From assembly GCF_963675165.1 (NCBI RefSeq), contig NC_087392.1, positions 5,269,942 through 5,333,941 on the forward strand: a stretch of DNA of 64,000 nucleotides, in the 5' to 3' direction. The position numbers and the translations under genes were made by a program. Origin of the DNA: Halichondria panicea. Its lineage: Eukaryota > Porifera > Demospongiae > Suberitida > Halichondriidae. The notes under the pieces were generated by a model that had not been told where the DNA came from, made no database searches, and was given only the letters and a program-made list of their open reading frames with translations. Positions 11,816 to 24,000 of the stretch are shown piece by piece. How positions within the stretch are numbered: position 1 is the stretch's first letter; each line of letters opens with the position of its first letter.

Positions 11816-14800
11816 TTAGGGGTTTCCCCCAGTTGTAGTGGGCACAGTGGGGGTGCTTAATTGTATCCGTATGGGAACGGACTGAGTCCTCCGGTTCGAG
11901 GCCATTCTGAGCCCTTCCAATAACTCTGACCTCTCGTCATTAACGTCGTGTGATCTCCTCCGCCGTCTTAAGGCCTCCAATGAGCTTGCAGCAGTCATGG
12001 AGACAGTTTGACTGGAGTGCCTCCTCACACGATCAGAACTACTCGAGGAATTCCGTCGCTGTCTCTGAGTTTGATTATGTGTGGCTACAAGATGGAGTCT
12101 CTCACAAGAGAGGCTGTGTCTGTGTATGGGGGCAGGGATGGAGTCAATGGCAGAGGAGAAGGAATGTCTGGAAGGACGTATCGTGACTAATCCCTCCATG
12201 AGGTTCTGACTGGGAGAGAGCCGAGACTCAACCGTTCCAGTAGGAGTAGTTGCTTCATTGACAGTCATCATGACATGATGGTCTGTTTGGCGATCACCTC
12301 TTGAGTCATTTTGTATGAGAGACTCATTCGACAAGTTCAGAGCAACGGGATACCGATGATGACAGAAGAGAGGTTGAGGGGGGAACGAGTGGAGGGGGGT
12401 AGGGTGAGTGTCAGGGGGGTTGCTTGAGTGCGATTGTGGGGAGAGACGAGAAGGCGAGGGACTCGCAAATGATGATGAACTTTGACCCAGGAACGGATTA
12501 TGAGTTGAGAAAAGTGGTGACGGTCTCTCTACTTGCGATGGAGGGAAGTCAGTGAGTACATACGGTACAAAGGGTCCGGTCATACTCGAGGGGGATCCAG
12601 GGGTCGTATGGACTGGGGACGTGCTCAGAACGGGCAATTGAAGATGATCTGTAAAGAGCATTGGACTCAGCGTGAGATGGAGTGCATTCATGTCGATACT
12701 GGGTGCAGTATGGGAAGGGGAAAGGTCATTCTCCTGGTCAGGTACCATACAGTCGTCAGTCTTGGAATGGACCACAGAGTCTGGCACCACCTGGGCATGC
12801 TCAGTCACATGATGTGTGGACCTGGGAAGAGCGGAGGATAGACATGACTCTGAGACTATCACAATGAAACTAACATAGACCAATCACTATAATTATACAC
12901 AATATACAATTATGGCATTATCTTTATCTGTGTTGACGCAGGTACTCACAATCTAGAGAGTCTTTTGTGGACAATGTCAAGTGTTTGAGCAGCTGTCAGT
13001 CGCTGTCGATAGTCCTTCTCTATCAACTGACGAATCAGCAGAGTGGTCTCTCTCATCCTCATAACACCATCACTATGGGGGGGGATCATGTGATATACCT
13101 CTCTATGGGGGGGGGGGGATCATGTGATATACCTCTCTATGGGGGGGGATCATGTGATATACCTCTCTATGGGGGGGGGATCATGTGATATACCTCTCTA
13201 TAATTGATACCTTAAAGTGACATATTTTCGCAGTATTAATTCTGCTATTTCTGCGAATTGAGAAATTCGTACTCGCAGATAATTGGAAAATGCAATGAAT
13301 TCTCATTAGTGAGTAATTATTAATATCACACTTGAGTAAGTATTCAGCAGGAATCTATGTGATAGACCTCTCTATGGGGGGGGGGATCATGTGATAGACC
13401 TCTCTATGGGGGGGGGGATCATGTGATATACCTCTCTATGGGGGGGATCATGTGATAGACCTCTCTATGGGGGGGGGATCATGTGATATATAATTATTTA
13501 TACACTCTGACTCAGACAAGTCATGATTGATCGGTCAAGGTTAGCTACGGAAAAGCACAGGCTCTAAAAAAGTGCTCCAGATATATCACTTTAATGCCAA
13601 AATGGGATGCATATTGAACAAGACACATCTCTCAGTAAGGGGTACTAGATAACTTACTCTGGGATGATGTAATCTGCTGCTTTGATCTTCTTGAAGAGCT
13701 CCTGAGGGTTGCTATCATAGAAGGGAAACTGACCATAGAGCATGGTGTATAAGAGCACCCCTAGCGCCCACATGTCACTAGCCTTGCCGTCATACGGGCG
13801 CCCTGTAAAGAATACATTATTACCACAATTAAGAGTACTATATTACTATGCGTATTAATATGCGGATTATTATGGTAGCCACAGAGATTGCTGACAGCTA
13901 CGAACTATGTGTACAAGTCCTTAGTAACCACAAAAAGAAGGAAAACTGAACTATTTGGCTGCATTCTTCAGGTCACCAAAATATTGCCATGGCGACCGCC
14001 AGGGTGGTGGTCTTATTTCCAGCTATGTAGACATGCTGTCATCAAAAGCCAACCTGACACCACACTTAGTTTAGCGAACCATAAAATGGATGGTGGATGC
14101 ATCCCATGGACTGTCCTGTCCCTACAATGCTCGCACTATTGACCTCCCTAAAGACCACTTCTCTATTGAGACTACTCAGTACTGTCCCTACAATGCTATC
14201 ACTATTGACCTCCCTAAAGAGACCACCTCTCTATTGAGACCACTCAGTACTGTCCCTACAATGCTATCACTTTTGACCTCCCTAAAGAGACCACCTCTCT
14301 ATTGAGACCACTCAGTACTCTCCCTACAATGCTATCACTATTGACCTCCCTAAAGAGACCACTTATCTATTGAGACCACTCAGTACTGTCCCTACAATGC
14401 TATCACTATTGACCTTCCTAAAGAGACCACCTCTCTATTGAGACCACTCAGTACTGTCCCTACAATGCTATCACTATTGACCTCCCTAAAGAGACCACCT
14501 CTCTATTGAGACCACTCAGTACTGTCCCTACAATGCTATCACTATTGACCTCCCTAAAGAGACCACCTCTCTTGAGACCACTCAGTACTGTCCCTACAAT
14601 GCTATCACTATTGACCTCCCTAAAGAGACCACTTATCTATTGAGACCACTCAGTACTGTCCCTACAATGCTATCACTATTGACCTCCCTAAAGACACCAC
14701 ATGCATAGGTAACACACTTACCGCTCAGCACATCAGGACTGACGTAGGCCAGACTTCCCCTCTGGTCGGTCAACTTGTCATTGCTACGAACAAGATGCTT

Positions 14801-17800
14801 GCTCAGAGCAAAGTTGGTGAGGGTCACAGAGCGAGTTCTGTATAGAGGCAACAAACAATGAAAGAAGGTTCTGTGTAGAGGCAACGAACAATGAAAGAAG
14901 GTTGGCCAGCCTACACTGTAACTGGAGCATTTAATATTTGATATGAGATATTAATTTTGATATTGACAACATTCAGTGCTTGAAAGGTTGCTTATATAAT
15001 GATACCCAACACACAGGGATGAGATACAGGCACTTCAAAGCAGGCTCTCAAAGGTCATCAACAAAGATATCACCTAGATACTAGTTCTGAGCAATACCAT
15101 TCAACTATTAATAGATTCTTAGAAACCAACCACACGACATTTTTAACACTACATTACATAACACGTACCTTGTGTTGAGGACAAGGTTTCCCAGCTTCAA
15201 GTCACGGTGAACAATGTTCTTCTGTGGGACAAAGCACACAACACTTATTAGATGAATGCACACACTGATTGGTGTGTGTGGGTTATCACACTGATTGGTG
15301 TGTGTGGTTATCACACTGATTGGTGTGTGTGGGTTATCACACTGATTGGTGTGTGTGGGTTATCACACTGATTAGTGGAAGCTATTAGGGTAACAAGTCT
15401 GTTAATTGCACATGAATTGGATTAATTGTGCTGAGTGTGCATTCCATTGCTCTGAGATCAGATGCTTTGAACTGGGATAATTGCTTTTTGGCCACACCAA
15501 CATTGCTATGGCCACATGACATTGCTATGGCCCTGGGTATAATCATGTATACATTACTCAAGTGTTTGTTTGCAGCTAACACATAACAACCACACAACCC
15601 AGCGAGCTAGTCTGTAGTCTGTAGTCTGTAGATAATACAGCCCGTTAATGTGAACAGATTGGCGCTAGTCAAATTTTATAATTAGATCAATATCTCCGAC
15701 ATACATTATGGTCACGCACACAGGGACTACATTATGGTCACGCACACAGGGACTACATTATGGTCACGCACACAGGGACTACATTATGGTCACGCACACA
15801 GGGACTACATTATGGTCACGCACACAGGGACTACATTATGGTCACGCACACAGGGACTACATTATGGTCACGCACACAGGGACTACATTATGGTCACGCA
15901 CACAGGGACTACATTATGGCCACGCACACAGGGACTACATTATGGCCACGCACACAGGGACTACATTATGGCCACGCACACAGGGACTACATTATGGCCA
16001 CGCACACAGGGACTACATTATGGCCACGCACACAGGGACTACATTATGGCCACGCACACAGGGACTACATTATGGCCACGCACACAGGGACTACATTATG
16101 GCCACGCACACAGGGACTACATTATGGTCACGTACACAGGGACTACATTATGGCCACGCACACAGGGACTACATTATGGTCACGCACACAGGGACTACAT
16201 TATGGCCACGCACACAGGGACTACATTATGGCCACGCACACAGGGACTACATTATGGTCACGTACACAGGGACTATGAAGTATAATTATTACTATCGATC
16301 TTGTACTTAAAATTCAATTATGGAAATCGCTCTATCTCCCACCACATGTCAACACCGCCCACCCAGTGGCTATTGTCAGCGGTCAACTTTCATTTTGTGT
16401 GTACAACCAATATCCTACTAGCTTCCTCCATAGAACCTCTAAGCTATAGTAGTGAGTACCTTGGCTTTGATTAACTTGTAAGGGGGTGGACATATGATAC
16501 AGCAAATACATTCTTGAGCAAGAACAAAGGAGAAGCGCTGAACCCTGGCTGGCAATATGTTCCCCTGTATTGAACCACATCACTAGTAGCTAGTATTAAT
16601 GTCAGACAGGCCAGGGTCATCACTGCTCTACACTTCCTACAGCAGTGAGTCACACCTCACACCTCACACCTGGGAACAATGTCAGTAGCTAGTTACTTGG
16701 AAGTAACCACTATCTCTAAGAAATGAGTGATCTAGCTCACAAGGGGGCAGTGTACTGGAGAGAGCAGTTGCTAGGTGAAGCAAGACAAGATGGCTTCATA
16801 TATCAGAAGTGACCTAATTATTTGTTCAATGTCAAATATTGCTATTGTCTAGACCGTTTCCTAGGATACACGAGGCTATGATATCACCTCCAGGGGAGAT
16901 CTGGGAAGCCAGACACATGCTTAGGTCATCAAGGAATTGAAACTAAGTACATTAATAACATGATAAGCACCTGAAACTACATTTTCACTTAAGTACACAA
17001 ACACACACACACTTATAAGGAATATGTTTACATAGTATACAAAACAAAGGGGAAATCGTTACGTGCAGTGAAATTAGATAGGGCACACATTATTAATTCT
17101 CAGCTCACAAGGCCAGTGTGGAGTCTACTGTACAACTCTGGTTCACATTCCAGAACTCTAATAGACCATAGGAACATGCCCCAAGCATTAATGCACTAAT
17201 AGACCAGAGGAACATGCCCCAAGCATTAATGCACTAATAGACCAGAGGAACATGCCCCAAGCATTAATGCACTAATAGACCAGAGGAACATGCCCCAAGC
17301 ATTAGTGCACTCCTCTTGTCGGTATGGGTAAAACACGGCGAGGGAATGTAGACAACAGTGTACCATACACCTCCTACAGTGTACTACACCTCCTACAGTG
17401 TACTATACACCTCCTACAGTGAATGTTGATTGCCAACCAATTACACTGTTAATAGAGTTAGATCCCAGGAAAACAAGCTATGGCCATTGTTGGAGCCAGG
17501 GTGTCCAGTGAGGTCACTACACTGTACTATCCCATAGTAAAACAACGTAGATAATTACAAACTATACGAGTGTGCCCTTAAGCAACATAACAAGTCCCGC
17601 ACAATGCTACCGCACAATGCTACCACACATGTGTCCACACGATGCTACCACACATGTGTATATTACACCCAGAGCATCACTCACTTTGTGGAGTGTTCCG
17701 ACCGTGGATAGGACATTATAGAACAGTTCTAAAGCTTCCTTCTCCTCCAGCCGTTTCTGCTTGATGACGTAATGCTGCAGGTTGACAAAGTCCGTGTACG

Positions 17801-18275
17801 CATCGTCCTTAGCGTACGAGTGAGCAATGAGGCAGTCCAACACGAGAATAAATCGTCCACTGTCCTTGAAGAAGCCTTGATGATGGATAACACCGGGTTG
17901 ATCTTGCAGCAGTGAGAGCACCAGATGTTCATTATGCAACAGTAGCTTCCCTTGACTCACTTCCCCATCCCTCTCCCGATTCACTTGGAGAACTTTAAGT
18001 GTCACAAATGTGTCTGAGTTGTCGTCTCGTTTGGCCAAATACTCAGTGATGCTTTGCACCGGAGTGGCATTCACGGGTGGTATCATAGGACCAATGTAAA
18101 AGTCTCCCTGTTGCAGTCCGTTGCTGAGTGCAAGTCTATTGGGGTCGAGGGGGTCATTTCCGAGGCCGAGGGGGGCTGCTTGAGTGGTCATGTTTGAGAG
18201 CCTCTGCTGTCGTAGGTCATGGAGGTGGTGAGATGGTGATCTGTGTGGAGAAGGTTTTCGATACAACTGATACAT
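11816..18275 (-). CDS. STK40: STK40 (SHIK) pseudokinase homologue
   Basis: In mammals STK40 is a pseudokinase that binds the COP1 ubiquitin ligase. Exons on the minus strand, 5' to 3': 18275-17685, 15221-15169, 14837-14722, 13802-13658, 13072-12950, 12869-11816; they join in phase to 693 residues. Diagnostic blocks: GDFYIGPMIPP, GKLLLHNEHLVLSLLQDQPG, LVLDCLIAHS, LHKKNIVHRDLKLGNLVLN, TLTNFALSKHLV, DQRGSLAYVSPDVLSG, DMWALGVLLYTMLYGQFPFY. The catalytic-loop HRDLKLGN is kept, but DFG is replaced by NFA, as the human protein has NFC. The last exon adds about 330 mostly low-complexity residues, so it is longer than human STK40 (435 residues). Near its start is AQVVPD, matching the human LQVVPD segment. 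Its introns carry several minisatellites. Divergent from the amylase gene. Confidence 0.95.
13061..13495. repeat. Poly-G minisatellite carrying the STK40 acceptor
   Basis: Units of about 31 bases (ctctctatgggggggg plus atcatgtgatatac) occur four times at 13061-13200 and four times at 13365-13495. In the transcribed minus orientation each unit reads cccccccatag, a pyrimidine tract plus AG. The copy at 13073 is the true acceptor of the exon 13072-12950; the others lie in the upstream intron. Confidence 0.85.
14110..14700. repeat. ~67-base minisatellite, ~8 copies
   Basis: Tandem units containing actcagtactgtccctacaa and ttgacctccctaaagagac, in the STK40 intron between exons 14722-14837 and 13658-13802. 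It ends just short of the donor at 14721. Confidence 0.9.
15240..15375. repeat. ~26-base minisatellite, ~4 copies
   Basis: Repeats of cactgattggtgtgtgtggg followed by ttat, just upstream (minus sense) of the STK40 exon carrying the HRD motif. Confidence 0.85.
15703..16277. repeat. 26-base minisatellite, ~22 copies
   Basis: Nearly perfect tandem array of acattatggtcacgcacaca plus gggact. Variants ggt/ggc and cgc/cgt are distributed in blocks, indicating stepwise array growth. Intronic in STK40. The long open frames across it are repeat artefacts. Confidence 0.95.
17155..17312. repeat. ~38-base minisatellite, 4 copies
   Basis: Units contain aatagaccagaggaacatgc and cccaagcattaatgcact. Intronic in STK40, minus strand. 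A smaller repeat of cacctcctacagtgta follows at about 17365-17425. Confidence 0.9.
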
Positions 18276-18742
18276 TTAGTCACTAACTAGCTGCACAGAG
18301 CTTTGCCTGTTTAGGAGATACTCACAAAAGCATGCAAAGCTTGCTACAACCTATCGACACAGTAACAGCTTGTCCACTAGCCTAGGCGTTGCCTTGGTAA
18401 GATCATACACTACCTGGTACACTTACCACAAGTGCTATGCGTGGTATTCACTCCAAGAGAGCGCTGTGTGTGAGATCACAGCTAGCTAGTTCACTATGAG
18501 TTGATGTTTTGCTTGGCTGTGTGTAGTAGTAGGCGGAGGCTGCTCATTAGGAGGAGGGGCTGGTCTGTGGGTATGTTGCAATCCCCATGAATATCATTAT
18601 TAATTTTTACTTCAGGGGAAACCCTCATAAGGTAGGTGGGGCTGATTGTTGCATCCCGTTTGATGACTCTGATCTGACTATATGTACAGCTAGCTCCCAG
18701 CATGCAGTCATTAGATATATACAAGTTTGAGTACCAGAAGAC
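18276..18742. other. Divergent spacer, STK40 / amylase
   Basis: 467 bases between the first STK40 codon (minus) and the amylase start (plus). No open frame is supported. It should contain both promoters and the STK40 5' untranslated region. Only a TATA-like site near the amylase start is recognisable. Confidence 0.5.
18714..18725 (+). promoter_or_regulatory. TATA-like element before amylase
   Basis: gatatatacaag lies 18 bases before the amylase start codon. If it is the TATA box, the 5' untranslated leader would be almost absent; it may instead be AT-rich leader sequence. Confidence 0.3.
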
Positions 18743-20850
18743 ATGAAGAAAGTTGCAGTATTAGTTGTCTTGGCTTTGTGTAGTGTAGCCGTGCAGGCCA
18801 AGTCTGCTGATGAATGGAAGTCTCGAGTCATCTATCAGGTCAGTCAGCACAGTAGTACACTGAGGCATAGCCACTGTGCATGTATGAGCTACCTCTATTA
18901 AATCTCTTATTTCCCTATCAGCTCCTGACAGACCGCTTTGCCTTGACTGATAGCTCCTCGTCCTCGTCATGTTCTGACCTCTCCAACTATTGCGGTGGGT
19001 CATTCAAGGGAGTCACCCGCATGCTCGACTATATCCAAGGACTTGGTGCAAACGCCATCTGGATATCACCGATTCCCGACAACACAGACGGAGGCTACCA
19101 TGGCTACTGGCAGAGGAACATCACCCTCATCAACTCCCACTATGGCTCTCCCGATGACCTGAAAGAACTCGTGTCTCAGTGCCACAAGAGAGACATCTGG
19201 GTCATGCTGGATGTGTGAGTTAAATCTATAAATACGTGCATCATGTATGAGCTGAACTTGTTTCCATGCAGTGTTGGTAATCACATGGGTAATCAGAATA
19301 ATGGTGACTGGAATAATTTTGCCAAGTTCTACCCGTTTAACCACCAGGAGCACTACCATCCGTACTGCATGATCACTGACTTCAACAATCAGAACCAGGT
19401 CAGGCTCTGTGCATGCACACTACATGCAGGGTTGGCATGTACACTACATGCAGGGCTGGCATGTACACTACATGCAGGGTTGGCATGTACACTGCATGCA
19501 GGGCTGGCATGCATACTACATGCAGGGTTGGCATGTACACTACATGCAGGGCTGGCATGTACACTACATGCAGGGTTGGCATGTACACTGCATGCAGGGC
19601 TGGCATGCATACTACATGCAGGGCTGGCATGCACACTACATGCAGGGCTGGCATGTACACTGCATGCAGGGCTGGCATGCACACTACATGCAGGGCTAGT
19701 CCTTATTGAGGAGGAGCCATTGTACTATGGATTGTTATCATTCTGTCAACAGCACTCACATGATAGCTATTATTATATAACAATATCTGTTTAGGTTGAA
19801 GTGTGCCGCCTTGCCAACCTGCCTGACTTGGACCAATCCAACTCCTACGTTAGAGAAACCCTCAAAACTTGGATCAAGAACACCGTTTTAACGTATGGAT
19901 TTGACGGTATTCGCATCGACACCACACCCGAGGTCCCCAAGGACTTCTGGTCAGAGTACACCCAGTCAGCTGGTGTCTTCTCAATAGGAGAGGTAGACAA
20001 CGGCAATCCCTCGTACAATGCTGGCTATCAGGGACCAGAGGACGCCACTTTAAACTATCCCATGTATTATCAGCTGCGAGCAGCTTTCCAAGAACATCAA
20101 TCAATGAAAAATATTCACAGTGGAGTGACTCAGAATCAAAACGCCTTCAAAGATGTTTCAGTACTGGGAAATTTTCTGGACAACCACGACAATCCACGTT
20201 TCCTCAGTAAGAATGGCGACCACACAGCACTCAAGAATGCTCTGGCTTACATCATATTTGCTGAGGTAACTGGTTAGTCAGTGTGTTTGGTACAGGCTCT
20301 CGATTTTTTGTGCAGGGTATTCCAATTATCTATTACGGGACAGAGCAAGGTTACAGTGGCAATGGCGACCCTCGTAACCGCGAATCCTTGTGGCCCAACT
20401 ACAATGCCAATAGTGATCTTTATAAATTCACCAGTCAACTGGCCAAGTTCCGAGCCCAACAAGGCAGCAGTCTCTGGGAGAGCAAGCAGATTCAGAGATA
20501 CGTCAATGACTACTTTTTTGCTTTCACAAGGGGAAACGTAAGTTTACAATAATTATCATAAATATTATTATGTGAAAAGTGTTTACAAAAATTAATGTTT
20601 TCAGATTTTCGTGGCCACTACAAATATTGGCAGCTCTTTCTCTATTCCAATCACATATCATCCCTACACTAATGGCACAGGTATGCACCAACCATCGCCA
20701 TGTTTCTGTGTTTTATTTTTGATTAATGTAATCCATCCAGTTCTAATGAATCTACTGGACTCGTCTGACAAGGTCACCGTGAATGGAGGACAGTTCACAG
20801 TCAATATGAATGGACCACCAAAGATCTACGCCCCCTCCAACAGCTTATAG
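18743..20850 (+). CDS. Secreted alpha-amylase, GH13 Taka-amylase type
   Basis: Hydrolyses internal alpha-1,4 bonds of starch or glycogen, probably outside the cell or in digestive vesicles. Seven exons join in phase: 18743-18838, 18922-19214, 19272-19398, 19795-20265, 20316-20537, 20605-20680, 20741-20850, giving 464 residues. Residues 1-19 (MKKVAVLVVLALCSVAVQA) form a signal peptide. GH13 motifs are all present: DVVGNHM; GFDGIRID with nucleophile D214; GEV with acid/base E238; FLDNHDN with D304. Spacing 24/66 is close to Aspergillus Taka-amylase (24/67), as are CGGSFKG, YHGYWQRNI, ANLPDLD, KDFWSEY, LNYPMYY and DPRNRESLW. This is not the usual bilaterian animal amylase; similar 'Dictyostelium-type' enzymes are reported from sponges and cnidarians. 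Intron 3 holds a minisatellite. Confidence 0.96.
19405..19702. repeat. 24-base minisatellite, ~12 copies
   Basis: Tandem units of gcatgtacactacatgcagg plus gttg or gctg in the third amylase intron. Because 24 is divisible by three, all frames stay open, giving false peptides such as ACTLHAGL. Confidence 0.95.
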
Positions 20851-21089
20851 TCAGCTGCTATAATTATAGCAATGACGCTTTTTTAATTGAATTTGACACT
20901 CCTTAAATTTTGTGTGTGCGTGTGCAATTAAATTTTTATGTACCAAGTTGTAGAAATATATTAATAAACTGTTTTGTAGCATTTTGAGCTCACAAAAATC
21001 AAATCAAGCATAATTATAAGCAGATCAGTAATAATTATTATTGAGTTCAGTTCTGGAGGTTATAGTACTGTCTGTGTTGTGTGTAGTGT

Positions 21090-24000
21090 TCACTCTGGTA
21101 GGAGGTCATTGCCCAGTTCCACATCAGCAAAATCATCGTCAGCCACTTCTTGTTTCCGAGCAGCTGTCTTGGGTCGCTCTGGTAACTCTCCCAGTGGATC
21201 CACATAGCTGGCATCTGTACGAGTGGGGGGGGGGGGGGTCTTACATGTAATGTACTGCACACTAATTAAACGCCATTAATGCTCAAGGTCTCAGACAGCA
21301 CACAGTGTACATGATTATAGCTATAGTTATCAAGAGACTCACCAACTTCCTTCCTCCTCTCTCTGGCTGAACCTCGATTACTACCAGTGCTGGAATCAAC
21401 TGCAGAATGAGAAAGCATACAATCAATATTTTAATAACACGTAGCTCACACGCACACACACAGGGTGCCACCATACAGAGCAACCTCTACTAGTACATTG
21501 ACTCAGTACCTACCACTTTCTCCACTCAGTATTCGTTCCCTGGCTAGTGGTGGTCTGAGTCTCTGCCCTCTAGGAGCTCCACTGTTACCATCATTGCTCC
21601 TCTGACTCCCACCAGACACCTCTCTCTATGGGAGGGGGTGAAGGATTACTGACTGTAGTAGCAAGAATGAACACACAAGGCTACACACTAGTGCATGTAC
21701 TGCACGATGCACACACCATATACTGTATCACATACTGCTAACAGTACATTGCTGTGTACCTGTTTCTTAGTCTCGAGAGTTTTTTCAGCTTTGCGTAGTT
21801 TAAGTGAGTAATCCTGAGCTTCCTTGAGCCCCAGGTCAGTCGTTAGTCTCACTAGGAACTTGAGACAGTCCACACTCTCAGGAAACCGACGATGAATGTT
21901 TTTGTAGCAGCTCAGTGCTTGCTGATAGTTGCCTATAGGGGCAGAGTACACTATCAACGCATAGTACAAAGCATATAGTACAGTCAGTGAAACGTGTCTA
22001 TAGTGGTCACCCTTGGGCAGACTAACACTGGCTGTTAATTAATAAAGAGGTGGCCTGCTAACACAGGTCCAAACACATTCTAGAGACTTTGGAGCCCATT
22101 AACCTGGCTGTATAGAGGGTGGTCACAATAGACAGGTTTAACTTCACAACAAAATTAAGGCTATTAAATTGATAGGTAAAAAACATATGCCCCTGGTACA
22201 TGCACACTGAGGTATAATAAATAAACATGACATGCGTACATACACTTGATCACACACCTGTTTTGCGATAACAGCTTGCCACCATGAGTTGCCAGTTGAT
22301 TTGATTAGGTTGTATGAGGGCAGCCCTCTCGAAGAACACAATTGCCTTGTCAGCAAAATGAGAGTCCATGTAATACGCCCCCAGCCACGAGATGACGTCA
22401 ATGTTGGTGGGACAGTAACGGAATGATTCATAGTAATATTGAAATGCCTGAGATCGATCGTTGTCCCCATCATAGAGCTCTCCCAGCCGCTGCAATACCC
22501 GGGGGTCAGTGGGTACCAGTGATACCAGCTGCATTAGACTGTGTGTGTGTAGGGGGGGAGGGGGGACATAGTGATAATTATGATGGTATACATTAGATTG
22601 GGAATGTCTTAAAACTATTTTGCTTTTGTTATTGTTTTGTTCTATGGAGCAAGCATAAAGATACCTTATGGAGAACGTGGGGTGGGGGTACAAATAATAA
22701 AATAGAAGCTAATACATTGGGACTCTCTTTTGTTTTGTTTTGTCTTATACAGCAATATTTATAGCTACCAAGGAGAGATTGATCACAATGGACTGACTAC
22801 ATGCACAGTATTACTCACGTCTCAGTGGCCTGGTCAAAGTCGTCCATCTTATCATAGAGGTCTGCCAGGTGGTAGAGGACATGAGCAGAGTTCCTCAGTA
22901 TAGAGTGGAGCTTCAGGAAACATTCTAATGCCTCAGACAGTCGATTACTCTTCTTGTAAGTCAGGCCAAGATTATACAGTGCCTCAGTGCAAGTGGCCTC
23001 AACATTGAGCGCCTCTTGGAAGTAGTCCTTCCCCTTGTCCAGGTCCCCTCCTCTGAACTCACAGCAACCCTTGTTGACCAGAGCTGAGCAGTAGTGTGTG
23101 GATATAATGTGGCTATAGCGACTATGTGTACTTGTGTGCAAATGTTCGTATGAACTGCCCAATTATTTTGTATTTTAAATATTTGTAAGTTACGTTGAAC
23201 GTATTGCGGGACAGAATTTTTGTATGATGCTCGAAATTTCCACCATACGAAAATTAATAACCTGCTATACGATACCTTGTGGGTTGTATCTGTCCTTGGA
23301 TATCGCAGCATCAGCATACTTGTCAGCACCTTGAAAATCAGACTCCTACAATCAACCAGAGGGACAAGGTTATAGTGATGGAGAATGTATAGGGAGAGAG
23401 TGATCTCACCAGGAACAGTATGAAGGAGAGGTTGGTGGCGGCCATACCAGCCATCTTATTGTCCTTCTTACCACACTCTTTGAATGTCTCAATAGCCTGT
23501 AGGGACACCACCACACAGTCAGCATGCACAGTACCTAGCTAACACACAGTCAGCATGCACAGTACATACAGTACATACAGCACAGGACCTACAGCACACA
23601 GTCAGCATGCACAGTACATACGTGTACTTACAGCACAGTACCTATATACAGTTCCTACACACAGTCAGCATGCACAGTACAACCTACTGCCTCACCCTAG
23701 GTACGTCCTTCTGCTTAAGAAAGGTGAGAGCTTTGGTGATCTCTAGTTCACTAGCGAGACTGGAATAGGGAGACTCCTTGACGCGCTCTATACACCAATC
23801 AAACCCCACAGCAAAGGAGGCCTCTATAACCGGGGCTATGAGCTTGGCAGCTGTGAGAATAGTACCCTCGGCTGAGGACTTCCTTTCCTTTTCTATCCTC
23901 CGCAATGAGTCGTCCTTTATAGCCTCAATAAGCAGTCTCTGCTGGGGGTCATCCTCCTAGTGTGTGTGTGTGGGGGTGTCTCGTACATTTAGCTACATAC

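Noticed and set aside
15703-16277. CRISPR-like array
   Set aside because: Head-to-tail repeats without unique spacers, in a eukaryotic intron.
15708-16310. 200-residue frame of repeated THTGTTLW units
   Set aside because: A 26-base tandem array in an STK40 intron, open in three frames at once.
19389-19794. Cysteine-rich HAGLACTL repeat proteins on both strands
   Set aside because: The 24-base minisatellite in amylase intron 3; the flanking amylase exons join in phase without it.
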